64,000 bases of DNA from DATLGB01 sp963740765 (GCA_963740765.1 CAVUFN010000010.1:488608-552607), one strand, 5' to 3'. Positions 1-9,402 are shown, counted from the stretch's first letter. The notes: generated by a model from the sequence alone, not told the origin. Translations and numbers: made by a program.

Positions 1-318
1 GATCGTGTAGACGTACCCCCGGCGCGTAGTGGTCCAGCTGGGATCTGCCGGGTCGGAGTCCACGAGGTCCGGAGCCGCGGCCCGCAGCCGGCTCATCAGC
101 AACGCCGGCGTCAGGTCGCGAGGGGTGACTCCCCGTGCGGCCTCGACCACGCGCCGGGCGACGTTCGTCGCGCCGTCATGTGCCGCCGTGCTGTTGGTCG
201 ACCGGTTGGCCACGTTGGCGAGCTGGGCGACACCGAGCATGCCGGTGACGAGCAAGAATGCGGCGACCATCACCTCAACGAGGGTGAACCCGCGCTGACC
301 GTTTGAACCGAATTCCAC
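1..318 (-). CDS. Type IV pilus prepilin-like protein (3' end outside window)
   Basis: Read leftward from a GTG at 318, the first 106 codons start with a ten-residue leader ending in Gly, followed by FTLVEVMVAAFLL. This is the class III prepilin motif: cleavage after Gly, N-methylated Phe, Glu at +5, then a hydrophobic helix. The protein should therefore be processed by a PilD-type peptidase at the membrane and assembled into a pilus or pseudopilus. The rest of the visible part is a soluble globular start with no family I recognise, and the stop lies beyond the window. Type IV pseudopili feed DNA to ComEA/ComEC, which lie 4 kb away, so a competence role is possible but is inference. Minor pilins of the PilV/PulG type are the likeliest relatives. 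Confidence 0.8.
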   Translation of the reverse strand, partial: MEFGSNGQRGFTLVEVMVAAFLLVTGMLGVAQLANVANRSTNSTAAHDGATNVARRVVEAARGVTPRDLTPALLMSRLRAAAPDLVDSDPADPSWTTTRRGYVYTI

Positions 319-582
319 CCACTCTTCATCGGCATGTGCGTCCAGTGGCCTGAGGACGCCGTCGTCTTTCCAGACCGATGGGCCAGCGCGCGAGGCCGCG
401 CAGCCAGGCCGTCACCGAACGGACCGACGGGACCCCTCAACCACCGCGCGGCGACCACCCCGAGTCGCCATCGAGCGGGTCGCGATGCCAGAACAGCAGC
501 CTCCGGCGCGAGCGCGTAGCGGACGAGGCCACGCCAGAGCAATGAGGGATGCAACGTGTCGCGCGACCCCCTGAAACGCCGA
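319..582. other. No recognisable gene
   Basis: Open frames exist here on both strands but none encodes anything I recognise, and they look like chance frames in GC-rich DNA. The stretch probably holds the promoter of the leftward prepilin gene. Confidence 0.4.
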
Positions 583-614
583 AACCGGCGACCCTTCGGG
601 AAAAGTCGCCGGTT
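583..614 (-). terminator. Perfect 10-bp hairpin after tRNA-Ala
   Basis: AACCGGCGAC (583-592) and GTCGCCGGTT (605-614) are exact inverted repeats around a 12-base loop. The hairpin begins 16 bases beyond the 3' end of the leftward tRNA-Ala. There is no strong T run after it on that strand, so it may be an actinobacterial terminator without a U tract or a 3' processing signal. Confidence 0.5.
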
Positions 615-629
615 CGAACGTCGAGCAAA

Positions 630-705
630 TGGTGGAGCTGAGGGGGCTCGAACCCCTGACCTTCTGGCTGCCAGCCAGACGCTCTTCCAGCTGAGCTACA
701 GCCCC
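630..705 (-). tRNA. tRNA-Ala (anticodon GGC)
   Basis: On the minus strand a 76-base cloverleaf can be folded by eye: acceptor GGGGCTG pairing with CAGCTCC (one G-T pair), D-arm around AGCTCAGCTGGAAGAGC, anticodon stem TCTGG/CCAGA with loop CTGGCAG giving anticodon GGC, T-arm with GGTTCGAGCC, and an encoded 3' CCA. GGC reads the alanine codon GCC, which dominates in this genome. Confidence 0.95.
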
Positions 706-730
706 GTGCGGCCCCGAATGGTAGCGCGCG

Positions 731-1366
731 CTAACGCGGTGAGCGGGGGATGAACTCCGGGACGTCGTCGACGACGGGCGTCCGGGCCCGGCGCGTGATG
801 CGGGGCTCGCCGAGGTCGCCGCCGACCTCGTCGAGCTTGGAGCTCATGGCCCGGTGGGCGGCGGAGACGTCGCGGAGGATCAGCTCCGCATTGCGGCGCA
901 GGGACTCGGCGAGCTGGCGCAGCTGGCTGCTCATCTCCTCGCCGTCCTGCAGCACGGAGGCGGCCAGCTCGCGGGCGCGGCCGAGCTGCTTGCGGGCGGA
1001 GGCTTCGGCCTCCTCGCGGGTCTGGGTCGCGAACACCTCGGCGATGCGCTGGACCTCCTCGGCCTCCGTGCGGGCCTCGGTGACGATACGGGTCGACTCG
1101 GCGCGGGCGTCCTCCCGCAGCCGGGTGGCGTCCTCGGAGGCCGAGCCGGTGACGGCCTCGGCCTCGGCGCGGGCCTCCGCGAGCAGCTCCGCGGCCTCTT
1201 CCTCGGCGGAGGCGACGCGGATGTCGGCGGCACGGGCGGCTTCGGCGATGCGGGCGTCGGCGCGGCGCTCGGCCTCGTCGCGGATCTGGGTGGCGGCGTC
1301 CTCCGCGGCGCGCATGATCGACGCCACGCGGCGGCTCGCCTCGATGTGGGGGCGGCCCTCGGCCAT
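731..1366 (-). CDS. Alanine/glutamate-rich coiled-coil protein, DivIVA-like
   Basis: This 211-residue protein starts at ATG 1366 (MAEGRPHIEASRR) and is almost entirely a long coiled coil from about residue 15 to 165, rich in Ala, Glu and Arg with heptad spacing, followed by a basic, proline-containing tail. Such proteins in Actinobacteria are usually annotated as DivIVA-like or as scaffolds of cell poles and division sites. I do not see the N-terminal membrane-binding motif of true DivIVA, so the assignment is structural only. It is divergent from leuS with 54 bases between the two starts, so both promoters must lie in that gap. A much longer leftward open frame covers this gene and the antisense of leuS, but only this 3' part has protein-like composition. 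Confidence 0.65.
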   Translation of the reverse strand: MAEGRPHIEASRRVASIMRAAEDAATQIRDEAERRADARIAEAARAADIRVASAEEEAAELLAEARAEAEAVTGSASEDATRLREDARAESTRIVTEARTEAEEVQRIAEVFATQTREEAEASARKQLGRARELAASVLQDGEEMSSQLRQLAESLRRNAELILRDVSAAHRAMSSKLDEVGGDLGEPRITRRARTPVVDDVPEFIPRSPR

Positions 1367-1420
1367 CCCTGTCAGATACGAGGAAACGCGCCTGGTCCCT
1401 TCTATCGTCGCCCGCTCGAG

Positions 1421-3874
1421 ATGAGCGACGAACGCCGCTACGACCCGAAATCGATCGAGCCCCGCTGGCAGGAGGTCTGGGAGCGCGAGCAGACGTGGGC
1501 GGTCAGCAACGACGTCGACGGCGCCGAGACCTCCTACGTGCTGGAGATGCTGCCGTACCCGAGCGGCGAGCCGCACATGGGGCATCTGAAGAACTACTCG
1601 ATCGGTGACGCGGTCGCGCACTTCCACCGGCGCACGGGCAAGCGCGTCCTGCATCCGATGGGCTACGACGCGTTCGGCCTGCCCGCCGAGAACCACGCCA
1701 TCCGCACGGGCGAGCACCCGCGGGACTCGACCGCGAAGTCGATCGAGTCCTTCCAGCAGCACTTCCGTCGGTGGGGGATCTCGATCGACTGGACGCGCGA
1801 GTTCGGGACCCACGAGCCGCGCTACTACCGCTGGACGCAGTGGATCTTCCTGAAGCTGTTCGAGCGCGGCCTGGCCTACCGCAAGGACGCCGCCGTCAAC
1901 TGGTGCCCTCAAGACGCGACCGTGCTCGCCAACGAGCAGGTCATCGACGGCCGCTGCGAGCGCTGCGGCACGCAGGTCGAGATCCGCCAGCTCGAGCAGT
2001 GGTTCTTCCGCATCACCGACTACGCGGACCGGCTGCTGGACGACCTCGACACGATCGAGTGGCCCCACCACGTCAAGACCATGCAGCGCAACTGGATCGG
2101 CCGCTCCTACGGCGCCGAGGTCACGTTCCGCTGCGAGGAGCTGGGTACCGACTACCCGGTCTTCACCACCCGTCCCGACACGCTGTTCGGCGCGACGTTC
2201 TTCGTGATGTCGCCCGAGCACCCCGACGTCTTCAAGCTCGCCGCGGGGACCGCGCAGGAGGACGAGGTCCACGCGTACGTCAACGCGGCCGCGCGCGAGT
2301 CCGCCGAGGAGCGGGGGGACACGGATCGCGAGAAGACCGGCGTGTTCCTCGGCCGCACCGTCACCAACCCCGTCAACGGCGAGCAGATCCCGATGTACGT
2401 GGCCGACTACGTGCTGATGGAGTACGGCACCGGCGCGATCATGGCCGTCCCGGGCCACGACGAGCGCGACCACGCGTTCGCGACGAAGTTCGGGATCGAG
2501 ATCCGCCGCGTCGTCGAGGGCGGGGACGGCGAGCTGCCGTACACCGGCGACGGCCCACTCGTCAACTCCGATCCGCGCTTCGACGGGCAGGGGAACCGCG
2601 ACGCGCTGGAGGCGATCGTCGCCTGGCTCGACACGGAGGGCCTCGGCCACCCGTCGATCAACTACCGGCTGCGCGACTGGCTGCTGTCCCGCCAGCGCTA
2701 CTGGGGCTGCCCGATCCCGATCGTCTACTGCGAGCGGTGCGGCATGCAGCCCGTGCCGGAGTCCGACCTGCCCGTCGTCCTGCCCGACGTCGAGGACTAT
2801 GCGCCGCAGGGGAAGTCCCCGCTCGCCGCGGCCGAGGACTGGGTCAACACCACCTGTCCCTCGTGCTCCGGTCCCGCCCGGCGCGAGACGGACACGATGG
2901 ACACGTTCGTCGACTCCTCCTGGTACTTCCTGCGCTACTGCGACGCGCTCAACGACGACGCCGCCTGGGATCCCGCCGTGGTGGCGGAGTGGGCACCGGT
3001 CGACCAGTACATCGGCGGTGTCGAGCACGCGATCCTGCACCTCATGTACGCGCGCTTCTTCGTGAAGGCGCTGCACGACCTCGGGCTGTTGGGCTTCGAC
3101 GAGCCCTTCCGCCGCCTGTTCACGCAGGGCATGATCACCCGCGACGGCGCGAAGATGTCCAAGTCCAAGGGGAACATGATCTCCCCGCAGACCTACATGG
3201 ACCGCTACGGGTCGGACACCGCCCGTTGCTACACGATGTTCATCGGGCCGCCCGACCAGGACATCGACTGGCGCGACGACGGGGTCGAGGGCGTCCACCG
3301 CTTCCTCTCGCGGCTGTGGCGGCTGGCCGCGGAGGTGTCGGATGCGACGGGCACCCGGGAGCCGCGGGTCGCCGGCGAGCCGTCCGGCGACGACCTCCTG
3401 CTGGTGCGCAAGGCGCACTGGGCGATCGACAAGGTCACCCACGACATGTCGGAGGGGCGCTTCGCGTTCAACACCGCGATCGCCGCCGTGATGGAGCTGG
3501 TGAACGAGTGCTACCGCCATCGCGAGGCCGCGCCGGACGCGCTGCACTTCGCGGCCACCACGGCGGCTTCCCTGATCTTCCCGTTCGCGCCGCACACGGG
3601 CACGGATGCGTTCCACGCGCTGACGGGCGCGCGCGTGTGGGAGGAGCCGTGGCCGGCCGCCGATCCCTCCTACCTCGAGCAGGACACGGTGACGGTGATC
3701 GTCCAGGTCAACGGCAAGATGCGCGACCGCTTCGAGGTCGCCGCGGGCTCGTCGCGCGAGGATCTGGAGGCCTCGGCCCGGGCGCTGCCGAATGCGGCGG
3801 CGCACATCGACGGGCGCGAGGTCGTGAAGGTCATCGTCGTCCCGGACAAGCTGGTCAACCTCGTCGTGAAGTAG
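1421..3874 (+). CDS. leuS: Leucyl-tRNA synthetase
   Basis: The enzyme charges tRNA-Leu with leucine in the cytoplasm. ATG 1421 gives 817 residues, normal for bacterial LeuRS; upstream in-frame codons belong to the antisense of the divergent coiled-coil gene. The class I signature HIGH appears as HMGH within PYPSGEPHMGHL near residue 48. The editing domain (about 220-420) has the threonine-rich TTRPDT and the GTGAIMAVPGHDERD segment that removes misactivated residues, and KMSKS appears as AKMSKSKGN near residue 580. Cys pairs (ERCG, CPSC) suggest bound zinc. The C-terminal part (about 640-817) is the anticodon-binding region. The reading frame is clean along its whole length, unlike genes after 14 kb. 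Confidence 0.98.
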   Translation: MSDERRYDPKSIEPRWQEVWEREQTWAVSNDVDGAETSYVLEMLPYPSGEPHMGHLKNYSIGDAVAHFHRRTGKRVLHPMGYDAFGLPAENHAIRTGEHPRDSTAKSIESFQQHFRRWGISIDWTREFGTHEPRYYRWTQWIFLKLFERGLAYRKDAAVNWCPQDATVLANEQVIDGRCERCGTQVEIRQLEQWFFRITDYADRLLDDLDTIEWPHHVKTMQRNWIGRSYGAEVTFRCEELGTDYPVFTTRPDTLFGATFFVMSPEHPDVFKLAAGTAQEDEVHAYVNAAARESAEERGDTDREKTGVFLGRTVTNPVNGEQIPMYVADYVLMEYGTGAIMAVPGHDERDHAFATKFGIEIRRVVEGGDGELPYTGDGPLVNSDPRFDGQGNRDALEAIVAWLDTEGLGHPSINYRLRDWLLSRQRYWGCPIPIVYCERCGMQPVPESDLPVVLPDVEDYAPQGKSPLAAAEDWVNTTCPSCSGPARRETDTMDTFVDSSWYFLRYCDALNDDAAWDPAVVAEWAPVDQYIGGVEHAILHLMYARFFVKALHDLGLLGFDEPFRRLFTQGMITRDGAKMSKSKGNMISPQTYMDRYGSDTARCYTMFIGPPDQDIDWRDDGVEGVHRFLSRLWRLAAEVSDATGTREPRVAGEPSGDDLLLVRKAHWAIDKVTHDMSEGRFAFNTAIAAVMELVNECYRHREAAPDALHFAATTAASLIFPFAPHTGTDAFHALTGARVWEEPWPAADPSYLEQDTVTVIVQVNGKMRDRFEVAAGSSREDLEASARALPNAAAHIDGREVVKVIVVPDKLVNLVVK

Positions 3875-3987
3875 GGCTTGGGGCGTTGCCCGGGTTCGAA
3901 CTGCCGAAGAGCCTTGGCACACGTTCCGCGCTGAATCGTCACATCTGCACCTAGATCCGTAGCGGCAAGCGCGGCAGGGTCAACCGG

Positions 3988-4575
3988 GTGCCGGACCTGC
4001 CTCGCTCGCACCTCGTCGCCTACGCGCTGGCGGCGGTCGCGGTGCTGGCGTTCGGGGCGCGCGAGATCGCGTCGGCGCGGAAGGAGGAGTCGACCGCAGA
4101 GCCGATCGCGGTGCAGCGGTCGGGGTCCGGGGAGGGCAAGCGCGGCGGGCGGGTGGTGGTGCACGTCGCCGGTGCGGTGCTGCGCCCGGGCGTCTACCGG
4201 CTCCGCGCGGGCGCGCGGGTGGACGATGCGGTGCGGCGCGCGGGCGGGGCGCGGCGCCGTGCGGACCTGACGCAGGTCAACCTCGCGCAGGAGGTCGAGG
4301 ACGGGCGGCAGATCGTCGTGCCGGCGCGGGCGCCGCCGGTCGCGGCGGCGGGCGGCGGCACCGCGGCGACGACCGCTCCGGCCGGGCCGATCAACCTGAA
4401 CACCGCGACGCTCGAGCAGCTCGACTCCCTCCAGGGGATCGGGCCGGTGACCGCGCAGCAGATCCTCGACTTCCGTGAGCAGCAGGGCGGGTTCTCCGAC
4501 GTCGAGGAGCTCGACCAGGTGCCGGGGATCGGCGAGGCGACGATGGCCTCGCTGCGGGACAAGGTGACGGTGTGA
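3988..4575 (+). CDS. comEA: ComEA-like DNA-uptake receptor
   Basis: ComEA binds double-stranded DNA outside the membrane during natural transformation. The 195-residue protein (GTG start at 3988) has one transmembrane helix at about residues 9-24, an SLBB domain at about 55-115 (VVVHVAGAVLRPGVYRL) and a tandem helix-hairpin-helix domain at about 130-195 (INLNTATLEQLDSLQGIGP, then VPGIGEATMASL) that contacts the DNA backbone. This is the standard ComEA order. Its TGA overlaps the GTG of comEC, so the two are translationally coupled. The prepilin at the left edge may supply the pseudopilus, though nothing here proves the strain is transformable. Confidence 0.93.
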   Translation: MPDLPRSHLVAYALAAVAVLAFGAREIASARKEESTAEPIAVQRSGSGEGKRGGRVVVHVAGAVLRPGVYRLRAGARVDDAVRRAGGARRRADLTQVNLAQEVEDGRQIVVPARAPPVAAAGGGTAATTAPAGPINLNTATLEQLDSLQGIGPVTAQQILDFREQQGGFSDVEELDQVPGIGEATMASLRDKVTV

Positions 4576-6822
4576 CGGCGGCACGGGAGTGGCTCGCGGT
4601 CGCGCGGCTGCACGTCCGTCATCTCGTGCTCTTCGCGCTCGTCGCCGGGCTGGTCTGCGGCGGCTGGGCGCCCGGGGCGGCGGCGCCCGTCGCCCTGCTC
4701 GCCGCCCTCGTCGCGGGCCGGCCACCCCTGGCCGCGATCGCGGTCGTGGCCGTGCTCGCCGGGACGATGGCGGCCGACGCGCGACGTCACGCCATCGACA
4801 CCGGGCACCTACCCGCGCGGCTGGACGCCGCAGTGCAGCTGCGGGCGACCCTGCTGGAGCCGCTGCGCGAGCGCGCCTCGGGCGAGGTGATCGCCCGCGC
4901 GGAGGTCCGCGGCGAGCCGCTGCTCCTCAAGCTCCCCGACCGCTCGCGCCTCTCCGCCGGGCAACGCCCCGGCGCGGGGGACGTACTGGCGGTCCGCGGC
5001 CGGTTGGAGGCGCTGGGCGACTTCGACGCGGTGCAGCGGCGCCGTGGGGCGCTGGCGGCCGTGAACGTGGAGGCCGCGCGGCCGACCGGGGAGCGGCGGG
5101 GTGGGCTCGCCGGCGCACTGGACGGGGTCCGGCGGCGGGCGGAGCGGGGGCTCGGGGTCGGGCTGCCGAGCGGGGTGGCGGCGCTGCTGGACGGGATGGT
5201 GCTCGGCGGCGACGACCGCATCGACACGAACACGAAGGAGGCGTTCCAGGCGTCCGGGCTCGCGCACCTGCTGGCCGTGAGCGGCACCAACGTCCTGCTG
5301 CTGGCCACGCTCGCGCTCGTCATCGGCGCCCTGTTCGGCGTGCCGCTGCGGCCGCGGCGCGCCGCCGCGCTCGGCCTCGTCGTGCTCTACGTCCCGCTCA
5401 CCGGCGCCGGTCCGTCGATCCAGCGCGCCGGGGTGATGGGGGCGGCGGGACTGGTCGCCGCGCTGGCGGGGCAGGCCGTCGTCGCGGGTGTACGCGCTCG
5501 GGCTGGCCGCGGCGGTGACGCTCGCGCTCAACCCGTACGCGGCCGGGGACGTCGGGTGGCAACTGTCCTTCGCCGCCGTGGTCGGGCTCATGGCGCTCGC
5601 CCCGCGGATCCGGGAGCGGCTGCGGCGGTGGCCCGCACCGCTCGCGGAGGCGTCGGCGATCACGCTGGCGGCGACGCTCGCGACCGCCCCGCTGCTGGCC
5701 GTGCACTTCGGCCGGGTGTCGCTCGCCTCGCTGCCCGCGAACCTGATCGTCGCGCCCGTCGTCGCTCCGATCATGTGGCTCGGGATGGTCGCGGCGGCGC
5801 TCGCGCAGCTCGACCCGGCCCTCGCGGCACCGCTGAACGCGCTCAACGGACCGCTGGTCGCGTTCGTGGATCGGATCGCCCGCGCCGCCGCGGCCGTGCC
5901 GCACGGCGTCGTCGCCGTCGAGTTGCCCGGACTCCTCGGGGCGGGCGCCGGCTATGCGGGGCTCGCGCTCGCCTGGCGCGCGCCGAGGCTCGCGGCGGGA
6001 GCCGTGACGGTGCTCGTCGCGGCGGCGGTGCTCCGCGGCCCGGGTGGGGTCCCGCCGCCGGGCCCGGGTGAGACGGTGGTCAGCTTCCTCGACGTCGGCC
6101 AGGGCGACGCGACGCTGATCCAGCGCGACGGCCGCTCGATCCTGTTCGACACCGGACCGCCGGGCGGGCCGATCGTCAGCCGCCTGGAGGAGGTCGGCGT
6201 CGCGCGACTGGACGCGCTCGTGACCACCCACGCCCAGGCCGACCACGAGGGGATGGCGATCCCGGTCCTCGACCGGTTCCGCCCGCGCCTGGTCGTCGAC
6301 GGCGGGATGGGCTGGCCCACCGCGGTCCAGCGCGCCTACCCGTCCGCCGCCCGCGGGGCGGGCGCCCGCCTCACCGACCTCGCCGCCGGCGACGACCTGC
6401 GGCTCGGCGCGCTGCGCGTCCGCTTCCTCTCGCCGACCGCCGAGGCCGAGCGCGCGCCGCCGACCGGCGACCCGAACAACCGCGCCCTGGTCGCCCACGT
6501 CAGCAGCGGCGCGTTCGACGTCCTGCTCACCGCCGACGCCGAGTCCGACGTCACGGGCACGCTCGACCTGCCGGAGGTCGAGGCGCTGAAGGTCGCCCAC
6601 CACGGCAGCGACGACCCCGGCCTGCCCGCCCAGCTCGAGCGACTGCGGCCGCAGATCGCCGCGATCGAGGTCGGTCGCCGTAACACCTACGGCCACCCGA
6701 CCGCCGCCACGATCGACGCGCTCAGCGCCGTCCCGCACGTCTATCGCACCGACCGCGACGGAACGGTCCAGCTGCACGTCACCGCCGACCGCACGTGGGT
6801 CACCCGGATCCGCCACGATTGA
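4572..6822 (+). CDS. comEC: ComEC/Rec2 competence DNA channel (one frameshift)
   Basis: ComEC carries single-stranded DNA across the cytoplasmic membrane during transformation. The N-terminal part (4572 to about 5465) has membrane helices and an extracellular domain. The central competence domain continues in another frame (YALGLAAAVTLALNPYA, many helices), and the C-terminal third is a metallo-beta-lactamase-like domain starting at DVGQGDATLI with TTHAQADHEGM in place of the usual metal-binding HxDHxGG. The frame change falls in a run of four G at about 5465; removing one G gives AGRPSSRVYALG, as expected in the family, so I read it as a homopolymer error and not a broken gene. Total length, about 750 residues, is normal. 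The start overlaps the comEA stop. Confidence 0.93.
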
Positions 6823-6825
6823 GCC

Positions 6826-7395
6826 ATGCCGTTCGTGAGCCCGCTCGGGACGTTCATGGAGAGGGGGACCGACGGCCTCGTGTTCGGCAACCGCGGCTGC
6901 CTGCACGACGCCGGCGGCAGGATCGTGCGCCACCAGGCGACGCGGCGCTGGATCGCGTGCCGCCTGGAGTTCAAGGGCCGCCACCGCGAGGTGATGCCGC
7001 CCGGTCGCTACACGGGCCTGTTCTTCCTCGACGAGGCGACCGCCTTCGCTGCGGGCCACCGGCCGTGCGCCGAGTGCCGCCGCGAGGACTTCAACCTCCT
7101 CAAGCGCCGCTGGGGACCGGCTGACGCGATCGACCGCCGCCTCCAGGCCGAGCGCGGTCGCACCCACCAAGCGCGCCACGAGGACCTCCCCGACGGCGCG
7201 TTCGTGGTGCACGACGACGCGCCACACCTCGTCCTCGGCGACCACCTCCGACCGTGGACGCCCGCCGGCTACGGCGACCGCATTCCCAGACCGACCGGCG
7301 CGGCCCGCCTCATCACCCCGCCCAGCCTCCTCGAGCTCCTGCGCGACGGGTGGTCCGGCGCCGTCCCGCTCCTTCATCCCAGCGCCACCTCCTAG
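6826..7395 (+). CDS. Uncharacterised protein with a CAEC zinc-like motif
   Basis: ATG 6826 opens a 189-residue soluble protein just downstream of comEC. It has no signal peptide or membrane segment. Recognisable features are FGNRGCLHDAGG near residue 23 and GHRPCAECRREDF near residue 82, where two Cys in CxxC with nearby His and Cys could bind a metal. Arg, His and Trp are frequent (for example RRWIACRLEFKGR), giving a basic protein. Similar hypothetical proteins are, as I recall, scattered through Actinobacteria and Proteobacteria without an assigned function. It lies between comEC and holA with short gaps, so it may share their transcript. I cannot assign a function. Confidence 0.75.
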   Translation: MPFVSPLGTFMERGTDGLVFGNRGCLHDAGGRIVRHQATRRWIACRLEFKGRHREVMPPGRYTGLFFLDEATAFAAGHRPCAECRREDFNLLKRRWGPADAIDRRLQAERGRTHQARHEDLPDGAFVVHDDAPHLVLGDHLRPWTPAGYGDRIPRPTGAARLITPPSLLELLRDGWSGAVPLLHPSATS

Positions 7396-7413
7396 CGCTA
7401 CCGTCGCCCACCA

Positions 7414-8391
7414 GTGCCGACGTTCAAGGCCGCATACCTGATCCACGGCGACGACCACGGCCGCATCGCCGAGCGGCGCGCGCGCCTGCGCGGCGTCGCC
7501 GAGGCCGAGAGCGGCAGCGCGGGCGTCGAGGTCTTCGAGAACGAGACGGGCACCCCCGACCATGTCGCGGGGGCCATCTCGGCCATGACCTTCGCGATCG
7601 GCCGCCGCTTCATCATCGCCGACGGCGTGGAACGCTGGAAGGACAGCGAGGTCGCGCCCGTCGTCGCTGCGCTCAAGACCGTCGACGCCGACACCCTCAC
7701 CGTCACCTTCTTCGCCCGCGAGGACGGCCGCTACAAGACCCCCGCGGCGCTGGTCAAAGCGGTCAGCGCGGTGGGCGGCGTCGTCCAGGACGAGTCGGCG
7801 GTCAAGGGCGGCGCGCTGCCCCGCTGGGTGCAGGCTCGCGCGAAGGAGCTCGGCCTCGAGCTCGACCACGAGGCCGCCCGCGCCCTCATCCACCGCACCG
7901 GCGAGCGCCAGCAGCGCCTGCTCCGGGAGCTGGAGAAGCTCACGCTCGAGCACGGCCCGGGCGCGGAACTGACCGCCCAGGACCTCGAGGCCTTCGGCGC
8001 ACCCTCGGCGGAACGCCAGAAGTGGGCGCTCGGCGATGCCGTCGTAGCCGGTGACCGGGCCGCCGCCGTGCGCGCACTGGTCGAGCTGCGGGGACAGGGC
8101 GAGCGGGTCGGCTCGCTGCTCTACGCGATGACGGGGCGGGTGCAGACCGCCTGCATGGTCGCCAACGCGCTCGAGAACGGCGAGCGAATATCCGATGTCA
8201 AGGGAAGACTGCGCATGCCCTTCCAGGCCAAGGACCGCTTGATCGAGGACGTCCGCCGCCACGACGCGGCGACGTACCGCCGCGCGCTCGAGCTGCTCGC
8301 CGACCTCGAGCACCAGACGCGTGGCGGGGGCAACGCGGCACTCGGCGAGGAGACCGCCGCGCTGCGCGTCATCTACGAAGTGACGACGTGA
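7414..8391 (+). CDS. holA: DNA polymerase III subunit delta
   Basis: HolA opens the beta sliding clamp as part of the clamp loader. The 325-residue protein starts at GTG 7414 with FKAAYLIHGDD, the usual HolA beginning where a degenerate P-loop would be, followed by an AAA+-like domain to about residue 200 (ERQQRLLRELEKLTLE is the conserved segment that contacts partner subunits) and a helical collar domain at about 210-325. Gene neighbours comEA/comEC upstream and rpsT downstream match the common bacterial order comEC-holA-rpsT. Its stop overlaps the next start by four bases. Confidence 0.95.
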   Translation: MPTFKAAYLIHGDDHGRIAERRARLRGVAEAESGSAGVEVFENETGTPDHVAGAISAMTFAIGRRFIIADGVERWKDSEVAPVVAALKTVDADTLTVTFFAREDGRYKTPAALVKAVSAVGGVVQDESAVKGGALPRWVQARAKELGLELDHEAARALIHRTGERQQRLLRELEKLTLEHGPGAELTAQDLEAFGAPSAERQKWALGDAVVAGDRAAAVRALVELRGQGERVGSLLYAMTGRVQTACMVANALENGERISDVKGRLRMPFQAKDRLIEDVRRHDAATYRRALELLADLEHQTRGGGNAALGEETAALRVIYEVTT

Positions 8392-9107
8392 AGCGCATCG
8401 CGCTGCTCGCCATTCTTGCCCTAGCCGGCTGCGGCAGCGAAACCGAGCGCACCGTGAGCGGCGGCCAGACGCCGGCGAAGGCCAAGGAGGCCGTGATGGC
8501 GCCGCTGCCCAAGTCGCGCGCCAAGCTCGTCCAGCCCGAGGCGGGCAAGACAACCTCCAGCGCGGTCGACGCACTGCCCGCGAACGCCGGCACCGCCCCC
8601 GCCGACGACACCAGCCTGCCCAAGCCGACGGGCCCCGCCACGGAGACCAAGCAGGGCGCGGCCGACGACGCCAACGCCAAGAACCTGAGCGCCACGAAGG
8701 CGACCGCGCTCCAGAACGGCGTCGCGCTCCCGCCGCTCGAGGCGCCCGAGGCGGTCCTCGACGTCATCCGCGCCGGCAACATCATCGCCCGCTCCCCGTA
8801 CAAATGGGGCGGCGGCCACGGCCGCTTCCAGGACAACGGCTACGACTGCAGCGGCTCGGTCTCCTACGCGCTCTTCTACGCGGGCCTGATCGACGGCCCG
8901 CACACCTCGGGCGACCTGATGGCCTACGGCAAGCCGGGCAAGGGCAAGTGGATCACGCTCTACGCCAACGGCGGGCACGTGTACATGGAGGTCGCCGGGA
9001 TCCGCTTCGACACGAGCGACACGGACGCGACGACCAGGTTCAGCCGCTGGCAGAACAACCTGCGCACCAACGGCGGCTTCGAAGCCCGCCACCCGCCGGG
9101 GCTGTGA
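8388..9107 (+). CDS. Lipoprotein with NlpC/P60-type peptidase domain
   Basis: A GTG overlapping the holA stop opens a 239-residue protein. The first 16 residues are a lipoprotein signal peptide with lipobox LAGC, so the mature protein should be lipid-anchored outside the membrane. A low-complexity linker rich in Ala, Lys and Thr runs to about residue 115. The C-terminal domain has PYKWGGGHGRFQDNGYDCSG with the candidate catalytic Cys in DCSG, and GGHVYMEV with the candidate His, in the order seen in NlpC/P60 cell-wall peptidases. A role in trimming peptidoglycan peptides is likely by family; the substrate is unknown. Confidence 0.85.
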   Translation: MKRIALLAILALAGCGSETERTVSGGQTPAKAKEAVMAPLPKSRAKLVQPEAGKTTSSAVDALPANAGTAPADDTSLPKPTGPATETKQGAADDANAKNLSATKATALQNGVALPPLEAPEAVLDVIRAGNIIARSPYKWGGGHGRFQDNGYDCSGSVSYALFYAGLIDGPHTSGDLMAYGKPGKGKWITLYANGGHVYMEVAGIRFDTSDTDATTRFSRWQNNLRTNGGFEARHPPGL

Positions 9108-9111
9108 GCGG

Positions 9112-9378
9112 CTAGGCGGAGACGGCGGCGCGGGTGCGCGCGGCGCGGGACTTCTTGCGGGCGCCGGTGTTGCGATGCAGCGCGCCCGACTTGACGGCCT
9201 TGTCGATCAGCTTGATCAGCGCGAGGTGCTCGGCGGCGGCAGCGGCGTCGTCGCCCGCGGCGACGGCAGCCTCGAGGCGACGGAAGTACGTCTTGACCGC
9301 CGACGTCCGGCGACGGTTCTCGAGGCGCTCCCGCTCCGTGCGGTTGTTGCGCTTCTTCTGTGATGCGATGTTGGCCAC
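9112..9378 (-). CDS. rpsT: 30S ribosomal protein S20
   Basis: S20 binds 16S rRNA at the base of the small subunit. A GTG at 9378 gives 88 residues beginning ANIASQKKRNNRTERERL, the classic S20 start, with the expected C-terminal basic helix (HRNTGARKKSRAART). It is transcribed leftward, divergent from murJ (starts 24 bases apart), and ends 4 bases past the stop of the lipoprotein gene. Length and lysine/arginine content are typical. Confidence 0.97.
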   Translation of the reverse strand: MANIASQKKRNNRTERERLENRRRTSAVKTYFRRLEAAVAAGDDAAAAAEHLALIKLIDKAVKSGALHRNTGARKKSRAARTRAAVSA

Positions 9379-9402
9379 AGCGGTCCGTACTGTAGCGCCG
9401 CT

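Noticed and set aside
731..3922. A 1063-codon leftward open frame antisense to leuS
   Set aside because: Its first 850 codons are the antisense shadow of leuS with no protein-like motifs; only the last 211 codons are a real coiled-coil gene.
5398..8574. A 1058-codon leftward open frame
   Set aside because: It lies antisense to comEC, the CAEC protein gene and holA, all with clear family motifs, and has the Arg/Val/Leu-rich composition of GC-rich antisense frames.
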